From assembly GCF_000327385.1 (NCBI RefSeq), contig NW_008709027.1:2219952-2283951 (forward strand): a DNA stretch of 64,000 nucleotides, read 5' to 3'. The notes under the pieces were generated by a model. That model worked only from the letters and a program-made list of their open reading frames with translations. It was not told where the DNA came from and made no database searches. This document shows positions 1 to 12,029 of the stretch, one piece after another. Origin of the DNA: Lottia gigantea (taxonomy: Eukaryota; Mollusca; Gastropoda; Lottiidae). Each line of letters begins with the position of its first letter. Position 1 is the first letter of the stretch. Both the position numbers and the translations under genes were made by a program.

Positions 1-139
1 CACGTTGTTCTTTATTGGAACCTGAACCCCATGTTCAAAATCAATTGTCCTGGTGAAAATTTTATATCCAAAACATGTGCCGGAAGAATAAAACGTGTTC
101 CAAAATATAATCACGAAAACAATTTTACGCCCTTAAGTA

Positions 140-1137
140 TCACATTGCTACCAAATATATCTTTCTATCCTTACAGATAGAGTCCAGTGATATCTTTCTA
201 TTCTTACAGATAGAGTTCAATGATATCTTTCTATTCTTACAGATAGAGTCCAATAATATCTTTCTATTCTTACAGATAGAGTCCAGTGATATCTTTCTAT
301 TCTTACAGATAGAGACCAGTGATATCTGTCTATTCTTATAGAAAGAGTCCAATGATATCTTTCTATTCTAACATATAGAGTCCAATGATATCTTTCTATT
401 CTTACAGATAGAGTTCAATGATATCTTTCTATTCTTACAGATAGAGTCTAATAATATCTTTCAATTCTTACAGATAGAGTCCAATGATATCTTTCTATTC
501 TTACAGATAGAGTCCAGTGATATATTTCTATTCGTACAGATAGAGTTCAATGATATCTTTCTATTCTTACAGATAGAGTCCAGTGATATATTTCTATTCT
601 TACAGATAGAGTGCAATGATATATTTCTATTCTTACAGATAGAGTTCAATGATATCTTTCTATTCTTACAGATAGAGTCTAATAATATCTTTCTATTCTT
701 ACAGATAGAGTGCAATGATATCTTTCTATTCTAACAGATAGAGTGCAATATATCTTTCTATTCTTACAGATAGGGTCCAATGATATCTTTCTATTCTTAT
801 AGATAGAGTCCAGTGATATCTTTCTATTCTTACAGATAGAGTTCAATAATATATTTCTATTCTTACAGATAGATTTCAATGATATCTTTCTATTCTTACA
901 GGTAGGGTGCAATGGTATCTTTCTATTCTTACAGATAGAGTCCAGTGATATCTTTCTATTCTTACAGATAGAGTTCAATGATATCTTTCTATTCTTACAG
1001 ATAGAGTTCAATGATATCTTTCTATTCTTACAAATAGAGTCCAATGATATCTTTCTATTCTTACAGATAGAGTCCAATGATATCTTTCTATTCTTACAGA
1101 TAGAGTCCAATGATATCTTTCTATTCTTACAGATTGT
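140..1137. repeat. 33-bp minisatellite, about 30 units
   Basis: Tandem units of about 33 bp run almost without interruption; a few units are 30-32 bp. Because 33 is a multiple of three, the minus strand stays open for long stretches and reads as an 11-residue repeat (SICKNRKISLD). This is most likely an artefact of the repeat and not a protein. On the plus strand every unit contains 'tttctattcttacag', a pyrimidine-rich run ending in a 3' splice-site-like AG. Confidence 0.95.
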
Positions 1138-2331
1138 ATATTCTCTATCCCGTGCTTTATTAAGATAACTTACACCGAACGTAATATAAACCCAAATAAT
1201 ATTCATTAAACCATTTGTTTATAATTATGCCATTCGTTTTGAAATGCACTTTATTTTGTTTGTCTTAAAAACATAACAGGAGACGTTTTAGTACTGAAAC
1301 ATAATTGATAAGTTTTGACAACACCACGCCAATGTAAAAAGTAAATTCCTAAGTAAATCACCATAATTTAACTTTTAATAAACCATAGTCGAATTCCATC
1401 TAACAATTTCTTAAATCAAAATCAATACAATATTGCCAATATATTTAATGTACAGTATGACTTCTCGAATTTATGACCTGTGAGAAAATATACACAATTG
1501 CTTCTTAGATCTAAATCGGGCTTTCAACATCGAATACCATTAGATAGCATTTGCCTTGATCTTCATTCAAGAGATCGTCTGAATTGAAGCTGCGTATGAA
1601 ATACAATGATATAATGTAAGTCTTTGGCTCTGATAAGTACATACATGAATAAATAATACGACATAATCACGCAACTTCAACTAACTATTTTTGTTTAATA
1701 TTGATTTGTAGAGCCTACGTTATAATCAATAATCTTTACTATAGATTATATGGTTGATAAAATACAGTTGATTTAGGATGTAAATCAATATAGACTGTTG
1801 TTAGTCTATATTAGCTATATTGAAAGGTAATGTTATTTTACTAAACACCGCCATCCTGTCATAAAAAAAGGAAATACCTAATTTAAGTTCGAATTTTAGA
1901 TGATTTATTATATTACTTATTACAGAACACTGCAGAACATTTAATCTATTATCAGCTTTTGTTTGGGTGTTAGAAATATTTGCATGATATATCACAAGTG
2001 TTCTTTATTACATAGTTCTCAATTCTCGTTATGTCAAATTTGTTACCTATTGACACAGAAAATAACATATCCTCCATCATAAACCTCGTATAATAATGAT
2101 TTGTGTTCATTTTATCTTCATTGTTCTTTGGATATTCAAATTCAAATCACTTATATCGGTACTGGGGCAGTTGAGCCTAATATTCCGATAGTAAAGTATA
2201 AACTGGTACTGCTGATTTAATCATGATATTGAGGGTTAAGAAATTTTGATTAAACTATTGAATATATCAATCATATTCATGAACACAAAGGAATACTACA
2301 AGTGCAATCATTGATAACCCCTTCTTCAGCT
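1138..2331. other. AT-rich intergenic DNA, no gene seen
   Basis: Only short ORFs with no coding character. No recognisable repeat or RNA gene was seen. Confidence 0.6.
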
Positions 2332-2497
2332 ATTACGAATTTCGTCTTATACCTTGACTCCAATATTCACGTTTCTTGTATCAGTCCCAGACAGAAAGTC
2401 TGTAAACAATAAGCCATAATGTTCACAATCAAATGGTTGCATTCCATGATACAAGAATGGTGGCTAACGCAGTCAAGGTATAAGACGAAGTCCGCAA
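2332..2497. repeat. Foldback repeat with ~50-bp inverted arms
   Basis: Arm 1 (2332-2384) and arm 2 (2447-2497) are imperfect reverse complements separated by about 62 bp. Shared core words are 'cttataccttgact' and 'cttgtatca' in arm 1 and their complements in arm 2. A diverged single arm recurs near 16796-16880 ('gatacaagaacggtggcta', then 'attgtgaagatg'), so this is a dispersed family and not a one-off hairpin. It is probably a MITE-like non-autonomous element. Confidence 0.65.
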
Positions 2498-2990
2498 TAC
2501 CTTGACCATTGTGAAGATGTGATAATTCCAACACTTACAGAGCTGTATAATGTGTATCTTGTAATTTCACTATTAAAACCACTGAACAATCGATAAACGA
2601 TACAGAGTGCTGAACAATTCACTTATACACTTGATTTAGTTTAAGAATGAGGACTAGAAAACAGATTAGTAAGTGTAATTAATGGTGAACTTTTAACCTG
2701 GCATTGCTGCAAGCTACATTTATTGTTGAACAGATTGTATCAGTACTTCAGATCATTAGACAGTGTCCTTCCCCTTCGAGGCAGTGTGATAAATGGACAT
2801 CCTTTACATGGCATCAGTTGACACTATATGTAGCAATTATTTATATGGCGAAGATTTGTGTTGTTCTGTGGGAGCCAGACATACATCATGGTTTCAAGTC
2901 TTGTTATGGCTACATAGAAAATATCTGAAATAGAAATATATGTAATCTAGGGTATCCTTTTACCAATTAGGAAACTGATAGACCTATTAG

Positions 2991-3115
2991 TATGTGTTAT
3001 GGGATTAGGCATAAGTTGTTATACATGCAATCCCTAAATTGATTTTAAAACTAATATAAGTATGTGTTTTGTATATTACAGGATTAGGCATAAGTTGTTA
3101 TACCTGCAATACCTA
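2991..3115 (+). repeat. Partial duplication of the Ly6 exon start
   Basis: The segment at 2991-3035 repeats the splice-acceptor and exon-start segment at 3061-3115; 'ggattaggcataagttg' occurs in both about 80 bp apart. The upstream copy lacks the 'tatattacag' acceptor and runs into a stop soon after the matching part, so it looks like a dead partial exon copy just 5' of the working exon. Confidence 0.75.
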
Positions 3116-3881
3116 TCACCATCGCGATGACTGCAGAAAATTACCAGAAAATGTTCAATATTTATATAAAATCAATTGTTCTCAATTACCTGGAAACTTC
3201 AATTATACTAAATGTAGAACGATGGTTCAATCATGTAAGTATAAAGACAGGATTATTGAAATAAACGAACTGGAGTTTTATAACATCATCTGGGACAAGA
3301 ATCGTCATGCAGTGCGCAAGTTGTTTCAATATCATGTATATGCCTCCCTCCTAATTAGCGTTTAAAACTCCATTCATTTCATTTCATTTTTCTAACTAGC
3401 GTCACTGACAGAAAGAAACCATGCAGATAACCAACCTATAATTAATTCAAAACCTTGACCTACAGATATTTTAGAAAACAATTCAATATTGTCATTTGAT
3501 ACCGATACTACTCTATCTGGGATTCTATTTAACTGAATGTCACAAATTACCTCTTCATAAAACCCAACTCAAATTCATCAGACACAAAAATTTGACGCCA
3601 TAAAATTTTCATCCATATCGAACATCCATATCGAACCAGATAGAAACAAGGTATTTTAATGTTAAACCTCTGTTCCAATTTCAGTTGCAGAAGAGACGAG
3701 AGTGATAAGACAATGTGCAGTGCACACTGATCAAACAGATGATTGCAGATCGAAAATTGGTACTAAAAGATATAGAGTGGAATATTGTGAATGTACTGGG
3801 GATCTTTGTAATTCGTCAGCTAAACTGGTTATCTCTCCTCTTTGTATAATGATCATGTTATTTACCATGGGACAAGTTTAG
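3082..3881 (+). CDS. Ly6/uPAR-domain protein, quiver/sleepless type (two exons seen, 5' exon missing)
   Basis: Exons 3082-3234 and 3685-3881 are joined by a phase-1 GT-AG intron (donor gtaagt, acceptor tttcag). The product begins GLGISCYTCNTY, carries ten cysteines (SC, YTC, DDC, INC, TKC, RQC, DDC, YC, EC, DLC) and ends the domain with the diagnostic CECTGDLCN. A hydrophobic tail follows (LVISPLCIMIMLF), fitting cleavage and GPI attachment. Spacing matches the invertebrate quiver-like branch of the three-finger family: small, secreted, membrane-anchored proteins, some of which modulate ion channels or receptors. N-glycosylation sequons are visible (NCS, NYT, NSS). Exon 3082 also starts in phase 1, so a signal-peptide exon ending one base into a codon must lie upstream; I could not identify it with confidence. 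A paralogue of the same design lies on the minus strand at 22107-23236. The specific function is unknown. Confidence 0.85.
3362..3391 (+). mobile_element. SINE 3' tail fragment inside the Ly6 intron
   Basis: 'actccattcatttcattt' matches the 3' tail of the SINE at 10650-10930. The flanks 'ctaattagcgt' and 'ctaactagcgt' look like a slightly decayed target duplication, so this would be a nearly completely 5'-truncated insertion. Confidence 0.5.
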
Positions 3882-4992
3882 TCTGATTTGTTCTGTTATA
3901 AAATTCAAATAACATTCTTTGGTATGGGAACAGAATGTAGCTTTCTGTAGTTATTTCTATAACCGTTGATATAGCATCTAGGTCATAGCAACATGTAGGC
4001 TATAGTGGTCTTTGGGCTGATACTCATCAGACTATTTGTCATATTAAGGGCACGGATTGCAAATCTGATTGGTATTCCTTCACATTTAAAGTAAATGCAT
4101 TTGTTCACGTTGGTAATAGTAATTGTTATATTATACTCTTGTAATAACACTGATAATTACTACTACAAGTCGGTAAGGGTAATGGAATCAAGAGAGATTG
4201 ATAAGTAATGTTGAACCGGATGATCATTCCATTTTCTGTTACTATCTCCACTCACGTATTTGCACCAGAATATTTTGATTGAAGATCTAAAGAGAATGTC
4301 ATTTGTTGGAAATCTTTAGTACAGTGATGTATTTTGCTAGATTATTAGAAAAACAGATTTAAAAGTAGTAACAAATTATTATTAATGTAAATTTATAATT
4401 TTATCTTTCATCATGTGTATATATATTTATTATTGGATTTATCACATTAGTTATTGTTAATTACCTCAAATTTTGATTTATAAATGAGGTTTTCTTCAGG
4501 TGAGAATATTCTATGCATCTCCCGAAATTATTACTGTAAATAGAATGATATTGAGAATTGCAAATTTATAGTTTAAACTTTAAATATATTATTATATAGA
4601 ATATAATTATTAGAAATTTATTGTAAATATTCATTCATTATTCATCGAATTGGTCTCATAGCAAACTTGGCAAAATGTTATTGTTTAAGCTATAATATAA
4701 CAAACAACTGTAGGGCTAAGCAGCTATAGGTAAGGTTTCGCTACAGCACAAATATGTTACTGTTATACATAATAAGTATTTTGACATGCCATGTAGATTA
4801 TTTATGCACTATAGTCATAGGCGTATCAGCGTCGTTTTATTTCATTATGATTCTCAATTTTACTCCCATGGGATGAATAGTCAGAAATTTGAAAACTTGA
4901 CTCTCAGTCCTGTAGGATTTCAACTGCAAAAAGTGCAAAATTTCGGGAGTTCTTAATATCTTGAAAAGATAGGGTGATAGGATTAACTCGCA
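3882..4992. other. AT-rich intergenic DNA and possible Ly6 3' UTR
   Basis: No ORF or repeat of note was seen. The 3' UTR of the upstream Ly6 gene should begin here, but its end is not clear from the sequence. Confidence 0.5.
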
Positions 4993-5316
4993 GATTGTGT
5001 ATCAGTCTTGTAGGATTGTGTCTCGGTCCAGTAGGATAATGTCTCAGTTTGTAGGATTGTGTTCAGTCCTGTAGGATTGTGTCTCAGACCTGTAGGATTG
5101 TGTCTCAGACCTGTAGGATTGTGTCTCAGACCTGTAGGATTGTGCCTCAGACCTGTAGGATTGTGTCTCAGTCCTTTAGGATTGTGTCTCAGCCCTTTAA
5201 GATTGTGTCTCAGTCCTTTAGGATTGTGTCTCGATCCAGTAAGATGTCTCAGTTTGTGGGATTGTGTCTCAGTCCTGTATGATTATGTCTAGGTCCTGTA
5301 GAGATTGGGTCTCAAT
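4993..5316 (+). repeat. 21-bp minisatellite, about 15 units
   Basis: Tandem copies of a 21-bp unit like 'tgtaggattgtgtctcagacc', most uniform at about 5080-5240 and more diverged at both edges. Overlapping plus-strand ORFs (VGLCLRP-type and CRIVSQT-type repeats) are by-products of a unit length divisible by three. Confidence 0.92.
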
Positions 5317-5435
5317 TCTTATGGTTCTGAGGGAATGACTCTCGGCCCTGTTAAGACTGGTTCTCGGCCATGTATGAGGGTAAGTTGATATATAGTTTGA
5401 TTATCGGTATCATTTTATAGTTAGTTCCACTACAT

Positions 5436-5584
5436 CAGTGGTTCCCAACCTTCACAACCATGGAGCAATCACCTGGACCCTTCACACCCAATTTGTTTTA
5501 TCCACATTTTCAGCATGTGTTGATGTGAGGTGCTTTCTCAATTCGAAACAAATTATTCTCCTACACCAGGTTGGGATACCGGGG
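5436..5584 (+). mobile_element. Possible short hAT-type non-autonomous element
   Basis: The left end 'cagtggttcccaacc' is a typical hAT terminal sequence. The right end 'ggttgggataccgg' resembles its complement but is diverged. No clear 8-bp target duplication was found. This could be a decayed MITE about 150 bp long. Confidence 0.5.
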
Positions 5585-7233
5585 TACTAAATGGTTTGAC
5601 TAGAAATTTAGCCTACTTAAAATAACAAAATTTCATTTGAGACAAAAATCATAATTCATACCTCTGATATCAAGGGTAGTATGCCTAACTCTGTGTAATT
5701 CATTTCTAAATCATATATAATGTTCATGTATTATGTTTATGTTTTGATTGTTTTCAATTAGCGACCTGTGGCAATCTTTGATATAAATGTACGTTATGTT
5801 TTGTATTTAGTCATTTTATGTAATTGTGTATTTGAGATTATTGCAGTTCTAGGCTTCCACATACCACAGAACACGCCTGCAATAAATTCATACGTAAAAC
5901 TGATTTTTCCTTTTGAATTCCATTCCACTTGAATGTCCATGCAGTCCTGTATTAAAAGCAAAATGAATTTATTTATCAATGACAGGCAATCTGGTACTCG
6001 CGCAAGAGAATTTATGACTCAGCAGCATGCCGTTTATTACTTGGGCATGGCAAATTGTATTGTTGTAGGCTTTTGCCTTCAGTTGATATCCTTACACCCA
6101 CATTCCAATAATGTTATAGTAGGCAAATGGGCGTATCTTGCTTGGCAACCGCTTGTATGGTCTACCGATTTAAGTGGATAAAAGTACTTATTCTCAGAAG
6201 GTTTTAGGTAAGAGGGGCAAATACGATTTAATAGAATAGTCAGCTTTGAGACTTTGTCATCAATGATGATTAAATTAAAAACATTCTATAGGTTTTAGTG
6301 GTTGTTTGTCTCACAGTTTGTATAAAAAATGAAATTAACCATCGATGTATGGAAATCACGTCGAAGATAGACGATAATGAAATGGCGACATTTCAAGCAG
6401 GGGAATGGGGTCTGCAACATATAAGAAGAAATGATTTTACATCATTCATAATATTTTATTCAATGTATTGTTAGACCTAGCAGAAGGTTGCCAATCTTTG
6501 CATCAATCACGCTTTGCAACAAATCGAACGTACTTTATTCAGATAATTTTTCGGAGAATAGGTCTAGGAAACGGTAGCCCTGGTCCTATAGAGTGGTGAT
6601 TGACGATGATTTATGAAGCCGATAAAATTGCAAATCTTAAACTTTTCTGGTTTTTTTTTAGTTTTTGTAGAAGAAAAACACAGATTGTCATGGGCACCGT
6701 CTTTAAATATAATAATGCACTATAATAATGGCGGCCCCCATGAATGAGCCGTTCTGTCATTCTGTTGATCCTGTGGGTACAAAATGTTTATTTTTACCGT
6801 ACCATAAAACATGGATTTCGTCATACACCTGACTATTCCTTTAATACGTAAATTCCGCTTATCATAAGAGTAGGCCTACGTGTAAATGTAAGTTTGATTT
6901 AAATCTTCTTCAAAATCCATAAAATTACTTGCAGTCGTAGTTATAGATTTTCATATTTAAAAATGAGTTATCTCGCTTTGGACATAATTACACCAACTAC
7001 TTTTAAATACATTGTAATCTTCAAGCTGTCAATTAAACCACATGCCTCTCCACATATTCTTCTGCAACAACTTGCTATAACCTTTCTGTGCCCCTTCTGT
7101 ACCACCCCAGGCTATCACTGTGATTCCAGACATGCTTCTACGTCGAACTTCGAACCTGTATGTACAAGAATAAGAAAGACAGCAGGCATTGACGCTTTTT
7201 ATTATTGGCATACATTGATAACGATATCTGACC
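5585..7233. other. Intergenic, no supported gene
   Basis: ORFs of 60-96 residues occur at 5794-6181 and 6963-7253, on both strands, with no family signature or convincing splice context. A gene is possible but not supported. Confidence 0.5.
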
Positions 7234-7607
7234 TTAAAGATGCCTTTGATTAATCAGTATTTCTAATGAATTATAAAAATATGTTAAAATAAAGTATGTG
7301 GACGTAGAAAGGCTTGGGGACGTCATTTACTCGAATCTGCTTTAAGAAGCTAAATTTAGACTCCATGTTTGTTCACGTGACCAAATGACGTCATTCTAAC
7401 CGACTGTTGAGCAACACTGGTTATTCGAAAAATAGACTGGACAATTTTTTCTATCATGGTCATGCTATGGAAATCCTCGCCGTAATTAGCCAACTAGGGA
7501 CTTTTAGAATACTTCTACTTTCGATTGATATAAGTATCGGCCGTCCAATAATCGAATATATATATATAGGCCTATATATTAATGAAAATAAGGGAAACCA
7601 TCTTTAA
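7234..7607. mobile_element. TTAA-flanked MITE, copy 1
   Basis: The element runs from TTAA at 7234 to TTAA at 7604-7607. Its right end (7580-7607) matches the right end of the MITE at 51989-52332 at all but about one position. Homology continues inward through 'gatataagtatc' and 'gccgtaattagcc'-like words. The left part shares 'tttgattaat' but lacks part of the terminal repeat, probably by a small deletion. TTAA flanks suggest a piggyBac or Kolobok-type source. It has no coding capacity. Confidence 0.6.
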
Positions 7608-10600
7608 TCCTACCATCATGCAGTCTTCAAAACATAACTGACCTTTATTCGCTTTAAGCAAATCGGTATAGCACACGGTCGTATTTGGTTGCTATTATGT
7701 GACAAGGCAATGAAACTTCTATAATAGAAGGTAGGTTAGAATGGAAATTAATGGGTTAATAAATTTGTTTATTTTCGTTATTGTTTTAAAAATTGTCTGA
7801 ATCCTTAAACTTCCCTTCTAAAAACTGACACATTTATTTATTTAACCATGAATAGATACATTAAAACTTTAGTAAGATTGTATATTCCTTTTATAGCTCA
7901 ATTCCTTTCAACTCAAATTACTTTTTAAAGTGGGACTCTGTAAAGTTAAGCTCTGTATTGATTTGTATTGAACCAGGTCAAGCTTTTTTCAATGTCTCAC
8001 TCTTTCAACTGCCTAAAATAACCTTCTTTTCACGTCTTTAATTGCTTTTCAAAATTAGAATTGTATAGATTATTAATTGGTATATATCTAAGAAAGTATT
8101 GTTGGTTTCTTATTTTACATTAAATGTAATGCAAGATAATGTCGGAAATACATTAATTATTAAATAACGAAATATACTCAAATTCAACTGAATTTCTATA
8201 CTGAACACTTCAGAGAGGGCAAGTTTCGCTACGGCGATCGCCCATGTGAGAAAAAATTTGTTTTCAGTATTCTACCAGTTTAGAGTACAAAAGGGCTTTT
8301 GATATTTATAGAGGACCTCGATAGCATCGATATGCACCATTCCAATTTTCAGTCAGACCGCTGTGAGTCTCACATTTTCACTAAAACTAAATTGTTTATG
8401 ACGACTTTATCGCAGAGGCACTCAACTATTAATGGCAGTTTTTACGATAACAACTGTATAGCTTATTATTCATTATCAGTTAGATAATTAGAAACCCTAT
8501 CTATACTTAAAAAGAAAAAAAAGTTCAAAATATTTTTTTTAGACCATGTTTCAGACTGGGTGGAAATTAGTAACACAAGATAAAGTTTGATACTGAATCT
8601 GATATTAAGAATTCCAGGCATTGGATCTCCTTAATGCAATGAGAATTTAAAACCTGATTTCATTGCAGACAACATTTATAATTCAGATAAAGTTCTAATT
8701 TATTATTTTAAATGGATATCATAAGACTGGTGTCGTTGATTCAGTTTGACTGTTCCTACTTAAAATCAATATTACATAAATCACGAAAGAAAATACTCTA
8801 GTTCACCTTTTACTTACACTTGTTGTTGTAGTTGCTAGGTGTATCCTTAATCATTCAAGTTGAAGACGTCTGGAATATGTATTATTCATAATTCACTTTT
8901 ATTGTTACGCGGATTTTGTCATTTCATGTTACAATTCTATTGTAAAACTCTCTTGATATACGGTGAACGAATTCAAAATTGACATAAAATGACATGAAAA
9001 ACATTTCATCACTTATCTTTCGTGGAAGTTTGTTTCCAAAATCAGACTGTGAAATATTTTCATATATTGTCAAACCCGTATTTTGCTTTAGGGGCTCGAT
9101 TTGCGATTCCGATCGAAAACAGTTTATTGTTTTTTTTTTCATTCAAAATGTCTCGAATTGTGAAAATGAACTGGAAAACCAAGCTCCATTCCCTCTTAAA
9201 CCACCTCGACCTTGTATATGCTGAAGCACTTAACTAGGAAGTTATGGTTGTTGAACACAATAAATTACATGCGATCTAGTCATGTTATGATACCTACGTA
9301 ACACTATGTTCGATGATTATGGTTAATGCATAAGTTTATGCTTCATCAAACTGCTTTACATTTTTCTGTTATCTTTGTTGTTTTGAAATTGATTGATGAT
9401 ATCGTTCAGTTGAACTACCTGACTGTGGCTCCACAGTAATTAAGACCTGAGTGATCAAGATTTATAATAAACACTATTTAATTAACAGTTCCTGTGTATC
9501 ATGTCAGTCTCAGTATTGTTAACATTGTCTGTACAAGAAGAAAATTGACGAATGTCTGCCTATCGGTGTGTTAAAATGACTTGAATCAAGAATGTCGGTA
9601 TAGAAAATCTATTGAAACCCTATCAACAACCAGGTTTAATTGATTCTAAAGTATTGGATATCGACAGAAGCTTAATAATGCTCGCTGTCATTTACTTTAG
9701 ATTTTAGAATTAATCTTTCCCTTCCATTTGAGGTTCTATTTGGTAAAATAATTTGCTCGTGGTGAATGTTGTTGATAAGATGTCATAGTCTGAGTTCTAG
9801 TTATAGGTTTTCTTCCAGAAACATTAGTAGTTTACTGGTTTCTTCTCTTTACATAAAGCTGTATTGAATTACATCAACTCACTTTTCACATTATGTAAAT
9901 ATCGACCTCTTCAAGCAGGTGATTTTAAACAATGAATGCACATTGGATTTGTGACAATTATAAAAACATTTAAAACCACAAAGAATGCTTCACTTAAGCT
10001 TGTGCACATTCTGAAAGGCTATTGTATAAAACCTGGCTTAAACACTCGCAGCAAAAAGCAAAAGCAATTCATGCTACTCTTATTACTTCACAAAATGGCA
10101 AATTTTGTTTTGTGTTGAACAATACTGATCTTAAATAAATTGGTAATACTCGCGGCTTCAATACCAATTACATTTTCATAATGAAAGGAACTATGTTTAC
10201 GTTTGCTTCAGAAAGGAATTTCTCCTTTTAATAACTACCTACAATCGTAACATAATTTACTTCATTACTTTAAGACGTGAACACTGGTAAGACTTATTGA
10301 TTGGTGAAGAAAGAATAATACGGCAGTAATTCTGAACTATCAGTGGAATCAACTAAAAACTGACCTTAGGAAATTAGTTACAGTCCGTTTATTACAGATA
10401 TGTTCTTATTATATCCCTTGCTCATCAATATCTCTCAATTCATCAATAATTAATAGTCGAATAAATTAGAGTTTACAGGTCTTTACACTCCTACAGTAAT
10501 GAGCGTAAAAGATAAAACAACGAGGGTTTCGCATTATTTTATATTCCACATCCCGAGGAATTTTCAGAGAGAAAGGGTCTTAAATATGATAAAATGATAC

Positions 10601-10634
10601 TTGAGTTGAGGACATGTTTTATTGTTAATTTTTC
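7608..10634. other. AT-rich intergenic DNA, no gene seen
   Basis: About 3 kb with only short, overlapping ORFs on both strands (for example 8924-9237). No family match, RNA gene or clear repeat was found. Confidence 0.55.
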
Positions 10635-10945
10635 TTGGCGTTTGTTGAGGGAGACGCGGTGGCTCAGTGAGTTAGACGCTTGTTCGCTAACCCGGAGGTC
10701 CAGGGTTCAATCCCGGCATAGGTTTAGATGAAACCTTCGGATTTGTCAACCCGGTTTCCCCCTGTCAGTGATGCAGGTAAGAGGGGCTGACAAGGAAAAA
10801 GCGTCTAGTCGTTCGAAAAAGAGTAGGCTGGCTAATGCCGCTGTCCTGGCAAAATTTCCCTCATTGCATCCTTCATTAACCCACATGGTGCAGAAAAGTA
10901 GGACGTAACACTCCATTCGTTTCATTTCATTTGGCGTTTGTTGAG
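10635..10945 (+). mobile_element. tRNA-derived SINE with 15-bp target duplication
   Basis: The body (10650-10930) begins with a tRNA-like head carrying box A ('tggctcagtgagttaga') and box B ('gggttcaatccc'), the internal RNA polymerase III promoter. A tRNA-unrelated body follows, ending in a CATTT-type tail. The 15-bp duplication 'ttggcgtttgttgag' is perfect at 10635-10649 and 10931-10945, so insertion was by LINE-type target-primed integration and is fairly young. Compared with the copy at 63117-63441 it lacks about 80 bp in the body between 'gtcgttcg' and 'aaaaagag'. Confidence 0.92.
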
Positions 10946-12029
10946 AAAAAATATAGTAGGGGCACAACTACTGAGTAATAATACTCGATCAGTTCATCAA
11001 CTTGTGACTAAACTTGCTATTTGTTAAAATGTCGAGTCTTTGCTATCTCATTCAGAATGCACCCAATTCTCTCCATAATTGGTGGAAATCGGTAGCGAGA
11101 GATTACCATGGGGTGAAGAAACATTATTATAAATCTATAGGCAGCTAAAGAAATCTCTAGTATACTGACAATAAACACATATGTGAAATGCACCGCTTGT
11201 GACTAGTGAAAGGGAACACCTAAACGTTCTCTCTCAGTTGTTTTAAGTGTCCAACATTCTATAGAAGAGGTTTTTACTAGGGTGCAACTCGTGCCTACAC
11301 AATCTAGATCAATTTAGCCGGCGTCTAGTGAGCTTGACTTTCTATTTGAGACGTTGGAACGCTGGCTCCCTTTGACTAGGGTTACACTGGGATCTCCAGA
11401 ACAAGGCACCAGAGGTTTTAACTATAAAGTCCCCTGTTAATTGTATGGAAGTTATGATGTAACATTCCACCAGATCAAAAGGGTGACTAGAAGTTTACAG
11501 GATACATAACAAAACAAGACTTGCTTCTTTACCTCTAGTCTTCAGTTGTATCATCTTCGGACATATTTTTAAAGCAAACTGTTTTCTTATATTTCTGCAA
11601 ATTTTTGTTTCTTCTTAATAACAATAACAACAACAATACAACTTTCTTGTGCTCTGCATATGAAAGAATGACACTAATGTAACAATGTAACATTGATTGT
11701 AATGATGGGATTAGCGTGACGTTCTATACAATGTTACATTATTCATATCTAACCAACTTTTATTATGATTAGATATGGTTATTCAACACGCACATCTTAT
11801 TATTATAAAGAAATTAATCTAGAATTTGTATTGTTGTCTAGTCTTCTATTGAGATTTCAGTATTAACATGCGAATATTGAGATATGACTCTAGAGATTTG
11901 ACGTGTAGGTTGATTATTACTCTATTAAGTCTGTTTGAGGCGAACTTCTTTGACCGAAGAATTACCTTAAGAATAATGATGAAAAGTCGGGTTTATCGGG
12001 TTAATTAAGTAGGTCAATATTATGAAGAG
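10946..12029. other. AT-rich intergenic DNA, no gene seen
   Basis: No ORF of note, RNA gene or recognised repeat. Confidence 0.55.

Noticed and set aside
140-1137. CRISPR array
   Set aside because: Repeats are contiguous with no unique spacers, and the DNA is clearly eukaryotic.
140-1206. An 11-residue repeat protein (SICKNRKISLD) on the minus strand
   Set aside because: Unit length divisible by three explains the open frame. It breaks wherever a unit is 30-32 bp, and no start context or flanking coding sequence is present.
2096-2160. Signal-peptide exon for the plus-strand Ly6 gene (MICVHFIFIVLWIF)
   Set aside because: The hydrophobic run is attractive, but the following gtactg donor is weak and its phase does not fit the phase-1 acceptor at 3082.
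10650-10724. A functional tRNA gene
   Set aside because: It is the tRNA-like head of a SINE with its own body, tail and target duplication; the arms do not pair as in a working tRNA.
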